64,000 nt of DNA from Saccharothrix carnea (GTDB lineage Bacteria; Actinomycetota; Actinomycetes; Mycobacteriales; Pseudonocardiaceae), in assembly GCF_003014735.1 (NCBI RefSeq), contig NZ_PYAX01000025.1:1-64000 (forward strand). The letters are read 5' to 3'. Made by a program: the position numbers and the translations under genes. The notes below the pieces were generated by a model, which did no database searches, was not told the DNA's origin, and saw only the letters and a program-made list of their open reading frames with translations. Of this stretch, positions 54,324-62,912 are shown one piece after another (position 1 is the stretch's first letter; each line of letters opens with the position of its first letter).

Positions 54324-54473
54324 ATGGAACTGAGCTTCGAGGTCGACGACCTGGTCGTGGACGACCTGTCCGTGACCGTGATGCGTGACGCGGTGGCGTT
54401 GCCCGAGGCGGGTGCGTCCGGCGGGTCGTGCTGTGGTGGCAGCTCCTGCTGCTGCTGTCCGAACCCCATGTGA
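54324..54473 (+). CDS. Lactazole-type thiopeptide precursor 1
   Basis: 49 residues, ATG with ACGGGAG upstream. An acidic leader (MELSFEVDDLVVDDLSVT, VMRDAVALPEAGA) is followed by the core SGGSCCGGSSCCCCPNPM. The leader end closely follows that of the lactazole precursor as I recall it (V-T-S-L-R-D-T-V-A-L-P-E-N-G-A), and the core shares S-x-G-S-C and S-S-C blocks with SWGSCSCQASSSCAQPQDM. Ser1 and Ser10 are placed for a [4+2] pyridine, giving a 26-membered ring. Ser4 would become Dha; Cys5, Cys6 and Cys11-14 thiazoles; Ser9 an oxazole (prediction). First gene of the operon. Confidence 0.88.
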   Translation: MELSFEVDDLVVDDLSVTVMRDAVALPEAGASGGSCCGGSSCCCCPNPM

Positions 54474-54497
54474 ACCAGCCCAGTCAGGAAGGACGTC

Positions 54498-54659
54498 ATG
54501 GAACTGAACTTCGAGGTCGATGACCTGGTCTTGGACGACCTGTCCGTCACGGCGATGCGCGACGCGGTCGCGTTGCCCGAGGCGGGTGCGTCCGGCGGGT
54601 CGTGCAGTGGCGGCAGCTCCTGCTGCTGCAGCGTGCAGCCGCCGGACCCGACCTTCTGA
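54498..54659 (+). CDS. Lactazole-type thiopeptide precursor 2
   Basis: 53 residues, ATG after AGGAAGGAC, 24 bases past precursor 1. The leader differs from precursor 1 at only a few residues (MELNFEVDDLVLDDLSVT, AMRDAVALPEAGA). The core begins SGGSCSGGSSCCCS and ends with an eight-residue tail VQPPDPTF. Relative to precursor 1, Cys6 and Cys14 are Ser and the tail is longer. Ser1 and Ser10 are kept, so the same 26-membered ring is expected with a different thiazole/oxazole or Dha pattern. Two near-identical leaders with distinct cores suggest one enzyme set makes at least two compounds. Confidence 0.88.
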   Translation: MELNFEVDDLVLDDLSVTAMRDAVALPEAGASGGSCSGGSSCCCSVQPPDPTF

Positions 54660-54673
54660 GAAGGGAGCACGTC

Positions 54674-54805
54674 GTGGAGTTGACCTTTGACGTCGAGGAC
54701 CTGGTCCTGGACGAACTGGCGGTGACCACCATCGGTGGCACGGCCTTCACCGACGGCGCCGTCCCGGCGTCGTGCTCGTGCTGCAGCGTCGAGACACGGG
54801 CCTGA
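54674..54805 (+). CDS. Third, divergent azole-peptide precursor
   Basis: 43 residues from a GTG with AAGGGAG upstream, 14 bases after precursor 2; short enough to be missed by gene callers. The leader start MELTFDVEDLVLDELAVT matches the others, but continues TIGGTAFTDGAVPA and the core is SCSCCSVETRA. It has Ser1, Ser3 and Ser6 but no Ser near position 10, so it cannot form the standard thiopeptide ring. Possible roles: a linear azole peptide, a decaying precursor, or a leader supplied in trans. The 76 bases to the next gene contain its GGAGGA site. Confidence 0.75.
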   Translation: MELTFDVEDLVLDELAVTTIGGTAFTDGAVPASCSCCSVETRA

Positions 54806-54881
54806 GCCAGGTCGGGTGTTCCACGTCGGGGGCGTCGGTCACGGCGCCCCCGACCACCACCAGTTCTCCGGAGGAACAGCG

Positions 54882-57338
54882 ATGGCCGGTCTGACCACCG
54901 AGCTGGCGCCGTACGCGATGGTGCGCGTGGCGGCACTGCCCCATCCCGCGCCACCGGCCGGCGCGGCGGGTTTCCGGGCGGCGATGGCCGCCGCGGTCGC
55001 CGCGCACGCCCGGGTCCGGGAGCTCGCGCCGCTGGTGGCCGACGCGCTGCACGACAGCGCGGCCGACCACCCGCCCGAGTTCCACCGGCGGGTCGTGCTG
55101 CCGCTGCGGCGCGACGTGCACAACGACCGCGTGCCCCGCCCCGCGCTGCTGGCCGAGCTCGGGCGGCTGCCCGACCGGGTTCCGCTGGTGGCGCGGTGGC
55201 TGGCCGGGCGAGCCGCCCTCGACACCGCCCTCGACGCGGCGCTGGCCGCGTGGCCGGACGCGCTGGCCGCCGAACGCGCCGTGCTCGCGCAGACGTGCCG
55301 GGCGGAGCCGCTGCGGCTGGCCGGGGTGGTGACCGGTGCCGACCTGCTGCACGGCCTGGCGCGCACGGCGGAGGGAGGCGGCACGCCCGATCGCAAGGCC
55401 CGCAAAGCGGAGGCCACGGTGCTGCGGTACGCGTTGCGCGCCACGGCCAAGACCAGCCCGCTGTCCTGGTACACCCACGTCGGGTGGGGCACTTGGGGCG
55501 ATGGGCCGTTGCCACGCCAGGAACCGGTGTCGCACACGCAGGTGAACCGACTGCTGCTGACCCGGTTGACCACCGCCTTCCGCGACCGCCCGCACCGGCC
55601 CGCACCGGGCCTGCGCGAACAGGACGGCCGCCTGGTGTTCCGCCGGGACGTCCCGGTCGCCGCGCCGTCCGCCGCCCTGCCGTCACGGATCCACGCCACC
55701 CGCGAGGAGCAGGTGGACGTGGCGGTGACGGGTCCGCTGCGGTTCGTGGTGGCGACCGCACGGGCCGCCGGACCCGAGGGCATCACGCCCGGCGCGCTGG
55801 CCGACGCGCTCGCTGTCAAGCTGACCGCGCCGGACCCGGCCACCGCCGCCCGCGCCTATGTCGACCGGATGCTCGACATCGGCCTCCTGGTGCCCATCGA
55901 GCCAGTGCACCCCCAAGACCCGGACGCGCCGATGGCGCTCGCCGAGTGGCTGCGCGAGCACGGCGAGCACGACGTGGCGGACCGCCTGACCCGGCTGGCG
56001 ACGACCACGGCCGCGTTCGCCGCCGCCGACCCGCCCGCCCGGGCCGCGGCCGCCACCGAGCTGGCCGAAGGCTGGCGCGACCTCGGCGAACGGGTCGGGG
56101 TCGAGCTGTCCGGGATCTCGCCGGTGCTGGAGGACGTGGTCCTGCCTGAGCCGGTACCGGTGCCCACCACGGGCACCGACACGGTGACCCGCTTGACCTC
56201 GCTGCTGGTCCTGTTCGACCAGCAGGTGCTGTTGCGCAGGCTGGTGCGCAACCGGTTCGTCGAGGCGGTCGGCCCCGGTGGCGTGGCCTCGCCGGCGGAG
56301 TGCGCGGTCTTCCTGTCCGGCGCCTGGCAGGACGCCACGAAGAACATCCGCGCGGTCACGGACCCGGAGATCCTCGCGCTGCTGGAGATCCGCGCGAAAC
56401 TCGCGGCGGAGGCGGCGGCTCGGGAGGACGGCGTGCTGTCGGACGACCTGCTGGAGGAGGCGGCCCACCACGTGCCGGGCTGGCTGCGTCGGCCCGGTTC
56501 GTACTCGTTCTTCGGCCAGCCGACGCGGGACGGGCGGTTGGTGGTCAACCACGTCTACTCCGGCTTCGGCAAGTTCACCAGCCGGTTCCTGGGCCTGCTC
56601 CCCGGTGCGCGGGACCAGGTGGCCGCGCAGCTGCGGCGGGTGCTCGGCGCGCGGTTCGCGCAGTACCGCCCGGTGCTCGGGTTCAACGCCAACCTGCACC
56701 CGATGCTGGGCGGGCCCGAGATCGGCGACGACCACCGGTGGGCCGACCTGCTGGCCGACGAGCTCCAGGTCCGGCACGACCCGGGCGCCGACGAGATCAG
56801 GGTGTTCCACCGCGACGAGCCGCTGGACGTGCTGTACCTGGGATTCCTGATACCGCTGGTGCTGCCCGACCGGCACATCCCGCTGTACTCGGACCTGGCG
56901 TGCGGCTGGATCCAGCTCGACGCGCTGCGGTCGCGCGAGGAGGACGGCGGTGTGGTGGCGCGCGGCGGGCTGCGCTACCGCGACGTGGTGCTGGCCCGCC
57001 GCTCGTGGGACTTCCCCACGGCGCCGGAGCTGCCCGCCGAGGAATCGGTCGCACCCGCCGTCGCCCGGTTGCGCGCCCGGCACGGGCTGCCGGAGCACGT
57101 GTTCGCGGGCCCCCTCCTGCCGTCCGGGGCCGCCGATTTCCTGCAACGCGCGCTCACCTCGGCCAAGCCGCAGTACGTCGACCTCGGCAACGCCCTGCAC
57201 CTGCGCTGCCTGCCCCGGCTGCTGGCCCGGTTCCCGGACGGGGCGCGGCTGACCGAGGCGCTGCCCGTGCCGGGGGCGCAGTCGCCCGGCGACCGGGTGC
57301 TCGAAGTGATCGCCGAAACGTACTGGAGGGCCACATGA
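54882..57338 (+). CDS. LanB-like glutamyl-tRNA-dependent dehydratase, glutamylation domain (LazB/TbtB type)
   Basis: 818 residues, ATG after CCGGAGGAAC. It has the Lant_dehydr_N fold: MVRVAALPHP start, RAEPLRLAGVVTGADLLHGL, RYALRATAKTSPLSWYTHVG (tRNA/adenine-interacting region in LanB), a long helical middle, YSFFGQPTRDGRLVVNHVYS, GFGKFTSRFLGLLPG and VLGFNANLHPMLG. Split-type thiopeptide proteins of this size transfer glutamate from Glu-tRNA to core Ser, and a separate elimination domain forms Dha. No elimination domain is fused here; it lies on a later gene. Its stop overlaps the next start (ATGA). Confidence 0.92.
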   Translation: MAGLTTELAPYAMVRVAALPHPAPPAGAAGFRAAMAAAVAAHARVRELAPLVADALHDSAADHPPEFHRRVVLPLRRDVHNDRVPRPALLAELGRLPDRVPLVARWLAGRAALDTALDAALAAWPDALAAERAVLAQTCRAEPLRLAGVVTGADLLHGLARTAEGGGTPDRKARKAEATVLRYALRATAKTSPLSWYTHVGWGTWGDGPLPRQEPVSHTQVNRLLLTRLTTAFRDRPHRPAPGLREQDGRLVFRRDVPVAAPSAALPSRIHATREEQVDVAVTGPLRFVVATARAAGPEGITPGALADALAVKLTAPDPATAARAYVDRMLDIGLLVPIEPVHPQDPDAPMALAEWLREHGEHDVADRLTRLATTTAAFAAADPPARAAAATELAEGWRDLGERVGVELSGISPVLEDVVLPEPVPVPTTGTDTVTRLTSLLVLFDQQVLLRRLVRNRFVEAVGPGGVASPAECAVFLSGAWQDATKNIRAVTDPEILALLEIRAKLAAEAAAREDGVLSDDLLEEAAHHVPGWLRRPGSYSFFGQPTRDGRLVVNHVYSGFGKFTSRFLGLLPGARDQVAAQLRRVLGARFAQYRPVLGFNANLHPMLGGPEIGDDHRWADLLADELQVRHDPGADEIRVFHRDEPLDVLYLGFLIPLVLPDRHIPLYSDLACGWIQLDALRSREEDGGVVARGGLRYRDVVLARRSWDFPTAPELPAEESVAPAVARLRARHGLPEHVFAGPLLPSGAADFLQRALTSAKPQYVDLGNALHLRCLPRLLARFPDGARLTEALPVPGAQSPGDRVLEVIAETYWRAT

Positions 57339-58411
57339 CCGATGTCGTCTGCTACTACTACGACCCGGTGAAGATCCCGTTGCTGCGCGACGCGGTGTTG
57401 CCCGCGCTCGCGGAAGCGCGGGCGGCGGGCGCCGAAGGGCACCTGGAGCGGCACTGGCTGCACGGCCCGCACGTCCGGGTGCGCATGGACGGTCCGGACG
57501 ACGTCGTGCAGGCGGTGGCCGACCGGCTGCGCGCCCACCTCGCCCAGCGTCCCTCCACAGTGGACATCACGGCCACCGAGCTGCTGGCGAGGTCGCGGCG
57601 CAACGGTGTCACCGAGCTGGTGCGGCCACCGTACGAGCCGATCCACCCGGACAACACGGTCGTCGTGGAGCCGACCGACACCACCTCGGTGCGCGAACTG
57701 CACGGCTCGGACGTGCTGGTGGACCTGCGCACCCGCACGTTGCGGCTGGGCGTGGCGGCGGTGCGGGAGGCCGTCGCCACGGACCGCACGTCGGCCGGGC
57801 GGGTCGAGCTGGCGTTGACCGCGATGGCGGCGCACGCGTCGCGGTACCCGGGCGGCCTGGTCACCGGCTACCACTCGTTCCTGTCCCACCTGGAGGACTT
57901 CCTGACGGTCAACGACCCGGACGGCGTGCTGCGCGCCCGGTTCGAAGAGCTGTGGCGGCGCAACGCCGACAAGGCCGTGGCCACGGTGCGGGCCGTGCAC
58001 GACGGCGCCCTCGACACCGAGTGGACGACGTGGACCGTGCGCAGCCGTGAGCTGATCGAAGAGGTCTACGACCGCGGTGAGCTGCCCACGGTGTACAACC
58101 AGAGCCACGGCGAGGTCGCGTTGGAACTGGGCGACGAGAAGGCGATCCGCCGCTGGCACCGGGACCACCGCACGGACTTCAGCGAGTACCACCGGGCGGT
58201 GCAGCGGGTGGACCTGGACCACCCGCTGTTCCAGCGCCCGGTCACGGTCTACCGGTTCGGCACGAACATGCTCTACCAGCTGCTGGTCGTGTGCGACGTG
58301 ACGCCGGTCGAGCGCTACCTGGCGGCGAAGCTGCTGGCCGAGGCGGCGCAGCGCATCACCGGCGTCACGTGGTCGACGCAGCTCGCGGAGCTGTCCGAGG
58401 TCGGCCGGTGA
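57335..58411 (+). CDS. SpaB_C-like thiopeptide protein, probable pyridine synthase (LazC/TbtD type)
   Basis: 358 residues, ATGA overlap with the previous gene. Begins VVCYYYDPVKIPLLRDAVLP and HWLHGPHVRVRMDGP, the LanB C-terminal (thiopeptide-type bacteriocin) fold, and ends VTVYRFGTNMLYQLLVVCDV, TPVERYLAAKLLAEAAQRIT. The same fold serves either glutamate elimination or the [4+2] cyclisation that makes the central pyridine and releases the leader. Gene order matches lazC, and an elimination-type domain occurs in the last gene. I therefore infer the cyclase role. The assignment between the two roles is not proven by motif. Confidence 0.85.
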   Translation: MTDVVCYYYDPVKIPLLRDAVLPALAEARAAGAEGHLERHWLHGPHVRVRMDGPDDVVQAVADRLRAHLAQRPSTVDITATELLARSRRNGVTELVRPPYEPIHPDNTVVVEPTDTTSVRELHGSDVLVDLRTRTLRLGVAAVREAVATDRTSAGRVELALTAMAAHASRYPGGLVTGYHSFLSHLEDFLTVNDPDGVLRARFEELWRRNADKAVATVRAVHDGALDTEWTTWTVRSRELIEEVYDRGELPTVYNQSHGEVALELGDEKAIRRWHRDHRTDFSEYHRAVQRVDLDHPLFQRPVTVYRFGTNMLYQLLVVCDVTPVERYLAAKLLAEAAQRITGVTWSTQLAELSEVGR

Positions 58412-60120
58412 GCGGGGAGCTGCTGCGCCTGCGCCCGATCGCGCACGCCAGCCCGACCGACACCGGCCTGCACGTGCGGGGCTGGGCGTCCAGCTTCAGC
58501 CTCGACGGCGGCAAGGGCCTGTGGACGCTCTGGCAGCGGCTGGCCGGTCCGTTGACCACAGGTGTGCCACCGGAGCAGCTGACCGTGCCGGAGCACGCGC
58601 CACCCGCGGTGGCGGCGGCGCTGGAGCTGATCATCGGTCAGCTGCACGAGCACGACCTGTTGGTCCGGGTGCCCGCCTCCTGGGACGCGGACGGTCCGCC
58701 CGAGCACATCGCGCGGTGGCTGGAGTCGGTCGCGGAGAAGCCGGCGCGGGCGTGGGAGCTGTTGTGCGAGGGCACGGTGGCTGTCGTCGGGTCCGGGGCC
58801 CTGGCGGCGGGTGCGCACCGGGCGTTGACGGCCACCGGTTTGGCGGTGCCCCCGGTCGAACCGGGGCCTGGCCTGCTGTTGGTGTGCGGCGGGCATGCGG
58901 TGGCTGCCGGGTGTGCGGCCGACGTGGGGTTCGTCGTCGCGCCCGGCAAGCGTGGGGATGTGCTGGCCGACGCCGAGGCCGTCGCCCACCGCTTGGACGG
59001 GTCGGCGGGTGAGCCGCCGGAGGTGTTGGCGGTACTGGTCGGCTCGGCCGCCGCACACCGGTTGGTGTGCGCGGTCGCCGAGCTGCCCGACCCGGCTCGG
59101 GAGGTGGTGAACATGTGGCGCGACTCGGTGCCTCCCGGTCCGGTGCACCAACCGGTGTTCGTCGCGCGGACGGACCCGTTGCGGGGGGAGTACCACCCGT
59201 GGCTCTCGGCGGTGCGCCCGGTGTCGCCCGATGGTCGGGTCGTCGAGGTGTTGGGGGATGCCGAGCTCGGGCCGGTGCCCGCACCGGAAACCGAGGACCT
59301 GCCCCAGCTTCCGGTGAAGCTGGCGAGGTCCGGTGACGCGGTCGGCTTCGGCACCACCGAGCAGTCCGCCCGCCTGGACGCCATGCTCCGCGCCGCACAC
59401 CGGCTCGCCCCGGACACCGCGGTGGTCGGCGCGGACCGGGTCCACGCCCTCGGCCTGGCGTTGCGGACCGCCGCCCGGTCGCTGCCGGGCACACCGGTCG
59501 AGCCGGACACCTGGCAGACGGACCCGACCGCACGGCGGTGGTGGAAGGCCGTGGTCCTGCGGTTCGCGCTGCCCGCCGAGGTGGAGGTGGAGCGGCTCGG
59601 TGACGAGGTGGTCCGGGCCGTGGTGCGGTCGGGGGGTGTCGAGCTGTCCTGGGCGATCGAGGCGAGTGCCGCCGATGCGGTGGCCTTCGCGGCGATGGCG
59701 GCGGCGGGCCGGGCCCAGGCAGGGGAGGCCCGACCGGCTGCTGCGCGGGTGGGCGCTCCGGCGGCGGACCGAGCGGATGTGGGTGGCGCGGTGGCGGCTG
59801 CCGCGGTGGCGGCCGAGGCGCGGGCCGGTGGCGCGAAGGTGACGGCGGGCCTGGCGCGGGGTGGCGCGGTGGCGGGTCGTGCCGAGGTGGAGCCGGTCGT
59901 GTTGTCCGGTGCGTTTCCGGTGGAGGAGCCGAACACCGCCGGCGTCCCCTGGACCGAACGAGCCTGGTACTGGCCGTACGGGTTGCGTGACGGGGAGGAG
60001 GCGCTGCAAAGCCGGTTGCAGCAGCTCCTGGGCATGACCGAGGTCAAGCAGGTGGCGTTGGGACCGGTGTTGCAAGCCGCCGGGCTGGTCGCGTTCGCGG
60101 TTCCGGAGGTGGGTCGGTGA
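58408..60120 (+). CDS. Ocin-ThiF-like leader-binding partner of YcaO (LazD/TbtF type)
   Basis: 570 residues from GTG, overlapping the previous stop. The N-terminal about 90 residues (LRLRPIAHASPTDTGLHVRG...FSLDGGKGLWTLWQRLAGPL) have the layout of a RiPP recognition element. Next is a degenerate ThiF/E1-like fold (EGTVAVVGSGALAAGAHRAL) lacking an obvious ATP-binding set. The C-terminal half has TDPTARRWWKAVVLRFALPA and ERAWYWPYGLRDGEEALQSR. It should hand the leader to the YcaO enzyme and activate it. Residues about 415-495 are an unusually Ala/Gly-rich insertion. Confidence 0.85.
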   Translation: MSGELLRLRPIAHASPTDTGLHVRGWASSFSLDGGKGLWTLWQRLAGPLTTGVPPEQLTVPEHAPPAVAAALELIIGQLHEHDLLVRVPASWDADGPPEHIARWLESVAEKPARAWELLCEGTVAVVGSGALAAGAHRALTATGLAVPPVEPGPGLLLVCGGHAVAAGCAADVGFVVAPGKRGDVLADAEAVAHRLDGSAGEPPEVLAVLVGSAAAHRLVCAVAELPDPAREVVNMWRDSVPPGPVHQPVFVARTDPLRGEYHPWLSAVRPVSPDGRVVEVLGDAELGPVPAPETEDLPQLPVKLARSGDAVGFGTTEQSARLDAMLRAAHRLAPDTAVVGADRVHALGLALRTAARSLPGTPVEPDTWQTDPTARRWWKAVVLRFALPAEVEVERLGDEVVRAVVRSGGVELSWAIEASAADAVAFAAMAAAGRAQAGEARPAAARVGAPAADRADVGGAVAAAAVAAEARAGGAKVTAGLARGGAVAGRAEVEPVVLSGAFPVEEPNTAGVPWTERAWYWPYGLRDGEEALQSRLQQLLGMTEVKQVALGPVLQAAGLVAFAVPEVGR

Positions 60121-61826
60121 GCGTGGTGGAGTTGACCGGCTACACCATCGGCGACCTGGCGCGCGTCGGTACGGACGCGGTGGTGTTGCCGATCCGGCAC
60201 GATGGCGCGTTGACGCTGCTCGGCCCCGTCGTCGGAGGCGGTGGGCCGGGCGTGTGCCTGGTGTGCGCGGAGGACACCCGGTTGGCCGCGCAGAGCACCG
60301 CCGTGCCGCGCCGCGACGAGGACCTGCGGCTGGGTGGCGTGCCGTCCCCGGTCCACGGTCCACTGATCGCCGCCCTGACCGACCGCGTGCTGGCCGACCC
60401 GGACGCGTACCGGGACCGCGTGCTGGCCGTGCGGACCGACCTGAGCACCGTGAGCGAGCACCGGGTACGCCCCCGCCCCGACGGCTGCCCGGTGTGCGCG
60501 CCGCTGCCCGACGACACCGCCGAATCCGCCGCGGTCGTCCGCGAACCCGTGCCCGTAGCACCGGGAACGCTGCGCGGGGTGAACCCGCTGACGGACGGTG
60601 ACGCGCTGTTCGACGCACTGGTGGACCAGCGGCACGGTCCTGTGGTGGGACTGTCCCACATCGGTGATCTGTCACTGCCCGCCGTCAGCGCGCGGATCGT
60701 GACCGATGGTGAGGGCGTGCAGGCGGGCTTCGGCCGGACCGGGACGTTCGCGGCGTCCGAGCGGGTGGCGTTGTTCGAGTCGGTGGAACGGCTCGCCGGC
60801 CTGCGTCCGCGGCGCACCAGGACCGTGCTGGAGGCGTCGTTCGCCGAGCTGGGCCCGGACCGGGCGGTCGAGCCGACCCGTCTCGGCCTGCCGGACATGC
60901 CGTCGCCGCACGTGGTTCCCTACACCCCGGACGCACGCACGCGCTGGGTGCACGGGTGGTCCTACCCGAGAAGCACCGCCGTCGCGGTGCCCGAGCACGT
61001 CGTCTACTGGGGCCGCACACCCGGACCGCGGTTCGTCAGCGAGACGTCCAACGGCTGCGGCACCGGCAACAGCCTCACCGAAGCCGTGCTGTACGGGCTG
61101 TTCGAGGTCGCCGAACGGGACGCGTTCCTGATGGCCTGGTACCAGCGGACGCCGTTGCCCAGCCTCGAAGTGCGCGACGAGCTGACGACGCACCTGTCCG
61201 ACCGGCTGGAGCAGCTGGGCTACCGGCTGGAGTGCTACGACGCGACCAACGACCTGGCGGTGCCCGCGGTGCTGACCATGGCCCGCTACACCGGCACCGA
61301 TTCGGCCGCGCCACGGGTGTTCTTCGCCGCGGGCGCGGGCGCGGACCCGGACGCCGCGCTGCGGTCGGCGGCGGTGGAGGTGGCGGTGGACGTCGAGTCG
61401 GCGGCCAAGCGCGCCCGCACCGACCCGGCGGAGCACGACCGGGAACGGCTGCTGGGGCTGCTGCGCGAACCGGAGCTGATCCGCACCATGGAGGACCACG
61501 TCGCGGTCAACGGCCTGCCCGAGGCCGCGGACCGCCACGACTTCCTGCGCCCGACCGACCCGGTGCCGCCGACCCGACCGGACGTGCCGCTGGACGACCT
61601 GGACGCGCTGCTGGAGCACTACGTGACCGCGTGGGCCGCGTTGGACCTGGAGGTGATCGCGGTGGACCTGACCGATCCGGTGGAGCGCGACCGGCTCGGC
61701 CTGCACTCGGCGAAGGTCATCGTGCCGGGCACCCTGCCGATGACGTTCGGCGAGCGCAACCGCCGCACCCACGGCATACCCCGGCTGCGCCCGACCGGTC
61801 CGCTGCTGCCCCACCCGTTCCCGTGA
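60117..61826 (+). CDS. YcaO-domain azoline-forming cyclodehydratase (LazE/TbtG type)
   Basis: 569 residues from GTG, overlapping the previous stop. An N-terminal region carries two Cys pairs (VCLVCAED and GCPVCAPL) for a structural zinc. The YcaO domain runs from about 190: FAASERVALFESVERLAG, SNGCGTGNSLTEAVLYGLFE, VAERDAFLMAWYQR give the Glu-rich Mg-ATP site. The C-terminus ends in LLPHPFP, the Pro-rich tail that in azole-forming YcaO proteins reaches the active site. It phosphorylates the peptide amide oxygen to turn core Cys (and Ser) into azolines, together with the ThiF-like protein. Confidence 0.92.
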   Translation: MSVVELTGYTIGDLARVGTDAVVLPIRHDGALTLLGPVVGGGGPGVCLVCAEDTRLAAQSTAVPRRDEDLRLGGVPSPVHGPLIAALTDRVLADPDAYRDRVLAVRTDLSTVSEHRVRPRPDGCPVCAPLPDDTAESAAVVREPVPVAPGTLRGVNPLTDGDALFDALVDQRHGPVVGLSHIGDLSLPAVSARIVTDGEGVQAGFGRTGTFAASERVALFESVERLAGLRPRRTRTVLEASFAELGPDRAVEPTRLGLPDMPSPHVVPYTPDARTRWVHGWSYPRSTAVAVPEHVVYWGRTPGPRFVSETSNGCGTGNSLTEAVLYGLFEVAERDAFLMAWYQRTPLPSLEVRDELTTHLSDRLEQLGYRLECYDATNDLAVPAVLTMARYTGTDSAAPRVFFAAGAGADPDAALRSAAVEVAVDVESAAKRARTDPAEHDRERLLGLLREPELIRTMEDHVAVNGLPEAADRHDFLRPTDPVPPTRPDVPLDDLDALLEHYVTAWAALDLEVIAVDLTDPVERDRLGLHSAKVIVPGTLPMTFGERNRRTHGIPRLRPTGPLLPHPFP

Positions 61827-62911
61827 CCGCCGCCGACGCGCTGGCCACGGCCTACCGGCACGGTCCCGGTCGGGTCATCGGGAAAGGCCCGACACCACGC
61901 CTGCCACCTCCCGCGCCGGCGACCCGGGTCCCGCTGACCGACCTGGCGGCCGGAGGTCGGTTCGGGGCGGCGCTGGCGCACCTGCTGACGGACGTGGCCA
62001 CGCCGAGGCGGTGGGAGCCATGGAACCAGTACAACGACCACCGCGCCTACCCGTCCGCCCGGTCGGCGTTCCCGGTGGACGTGGTGCTGGTCGCGGACGG
62101 CGGTGCGTGGCCGCTGGACCCGGTGCGCCGGGCGCTCGTCGGCGGCGCGCCCGCACGGCTGGGCTCGTCCGTCCGGCTCGACCTCGTGCGCCGTCGTGAG
62201 CGGTTCTCGACGGGGTACGGCGAGTTCGCCGACGTGCTGGTCGAACTGGAGGTCGGGCACCTCATCGCGGCGCTGGCGGACCACGCGGCACAACTGGGCC
62301 TGCGGGCGCAGGTGGGTGGCGACGGCCTGGTGGTGTCCTCGGACCGCGAGACCGGAGAGCCGGGGCCGCGCCCGCCGGTGCGCAGCAGCGGGTTCGGACC
62401 GCGCGGCGTCTCCGCCGATCCCCGGCCGCTGCCCGCGTCGGCGTTCCACGCGGTGGCCACCGCCCTCCCGCGACCCGCGAACCTGCGGCACCGGCTGGCC
62501 GTGCACAACGTCGTGGGCGTGCCGGACGGGTGGTACGACGGGCCGCGACTGATCGCGGAAGGGCCCGCGATGGACCAGGTCCGGGCCACCTACGGACACG
62601 CGCCGAACATCGTGGACGTCGGCAGCGCGAACCTGGCGCTGGTGATCACCGGTGACCCGGCGGACGCCGTGGCCGCCGAAGGACCCGATGGCTACCGCGG
62701 GCTGCTCCGGGCCGCCGGCGCCTGCGCCCAACGCGTCTGCGCGGCCACCGCCGAGGCCGGCCTGTTCTGCCGCCCGGTGCGCAGCGTCCACGACGAGGAC
62801 CTGGAGGCGCTGGTCCGCGCCCCGGCCGGGCACACCGTGCTCTACCTGCTGGTCGCGGGCCGTCCACGCGCGACCGGGTTCACCTACGACCTGACCCCGC
62901 TGGAGGCGTGA
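61823..62911 (+). CDS. Nitroreductase-fold (SagB/TbtE-like) azoline dehydrogenase
   Basis: 362 residues from GTG in a GTGA overlap. NQYNDHRAYPSARSAFPVDV is the FMN-binding segment of SagB-type dehydrogenases, followed by RFSTGYGEFADVLVELEVGH, LIAALADHAAQLGLRAQVGG and a second half that ends PAGHTVLYLLVAGR. It would oxidise thiazolines to thiazoles. The canonical lactazole set has no separate gene at this point, because the dehydrogenase is fused in LazF. Here the last gene also begins such a domain, so the cluster may hold two oxidases. Confidence 0.85.
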   Translation: MTAADALATAYRHGPGRVIGKGPTPRLPPPAPATRVPLTDLAAGGRFGAALAHLLTDVATPRRWEPWNQYNDHRAYPSARSAFPVDVVLVADGGAWPLDPVRRALVGGAPARLGSSVRLDLVRRRERFSTGYGEFADVLVELEVGHLIAALADHAAQLGLRAQVGGDGLVVSSDRETGEPGPRPPVRSSGFGPRGVSADPRPLPASAFHAVATALPRPANLRHRLAVHNVVGVPDGWYDGPRLIAEGPAMDQVRATYGHAPNIVDVGSANLALVITGDPADAVAAEGPDGYRGLLRAAGACAQRVCAATAEAGLFCRPVRSVHDEDLEALVRAPAGHTVLYLLVAGRPRATGFTYDLTPLEA

Positions 62912-62912
62912 C

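Noticed and set aside
54674-54805. Reading the third precursor as a normal thiopeptide
   Set aside because: The core lacks a second Ser at a workable distance from Ser1, so a standard pyridine macrocycle is not supported.
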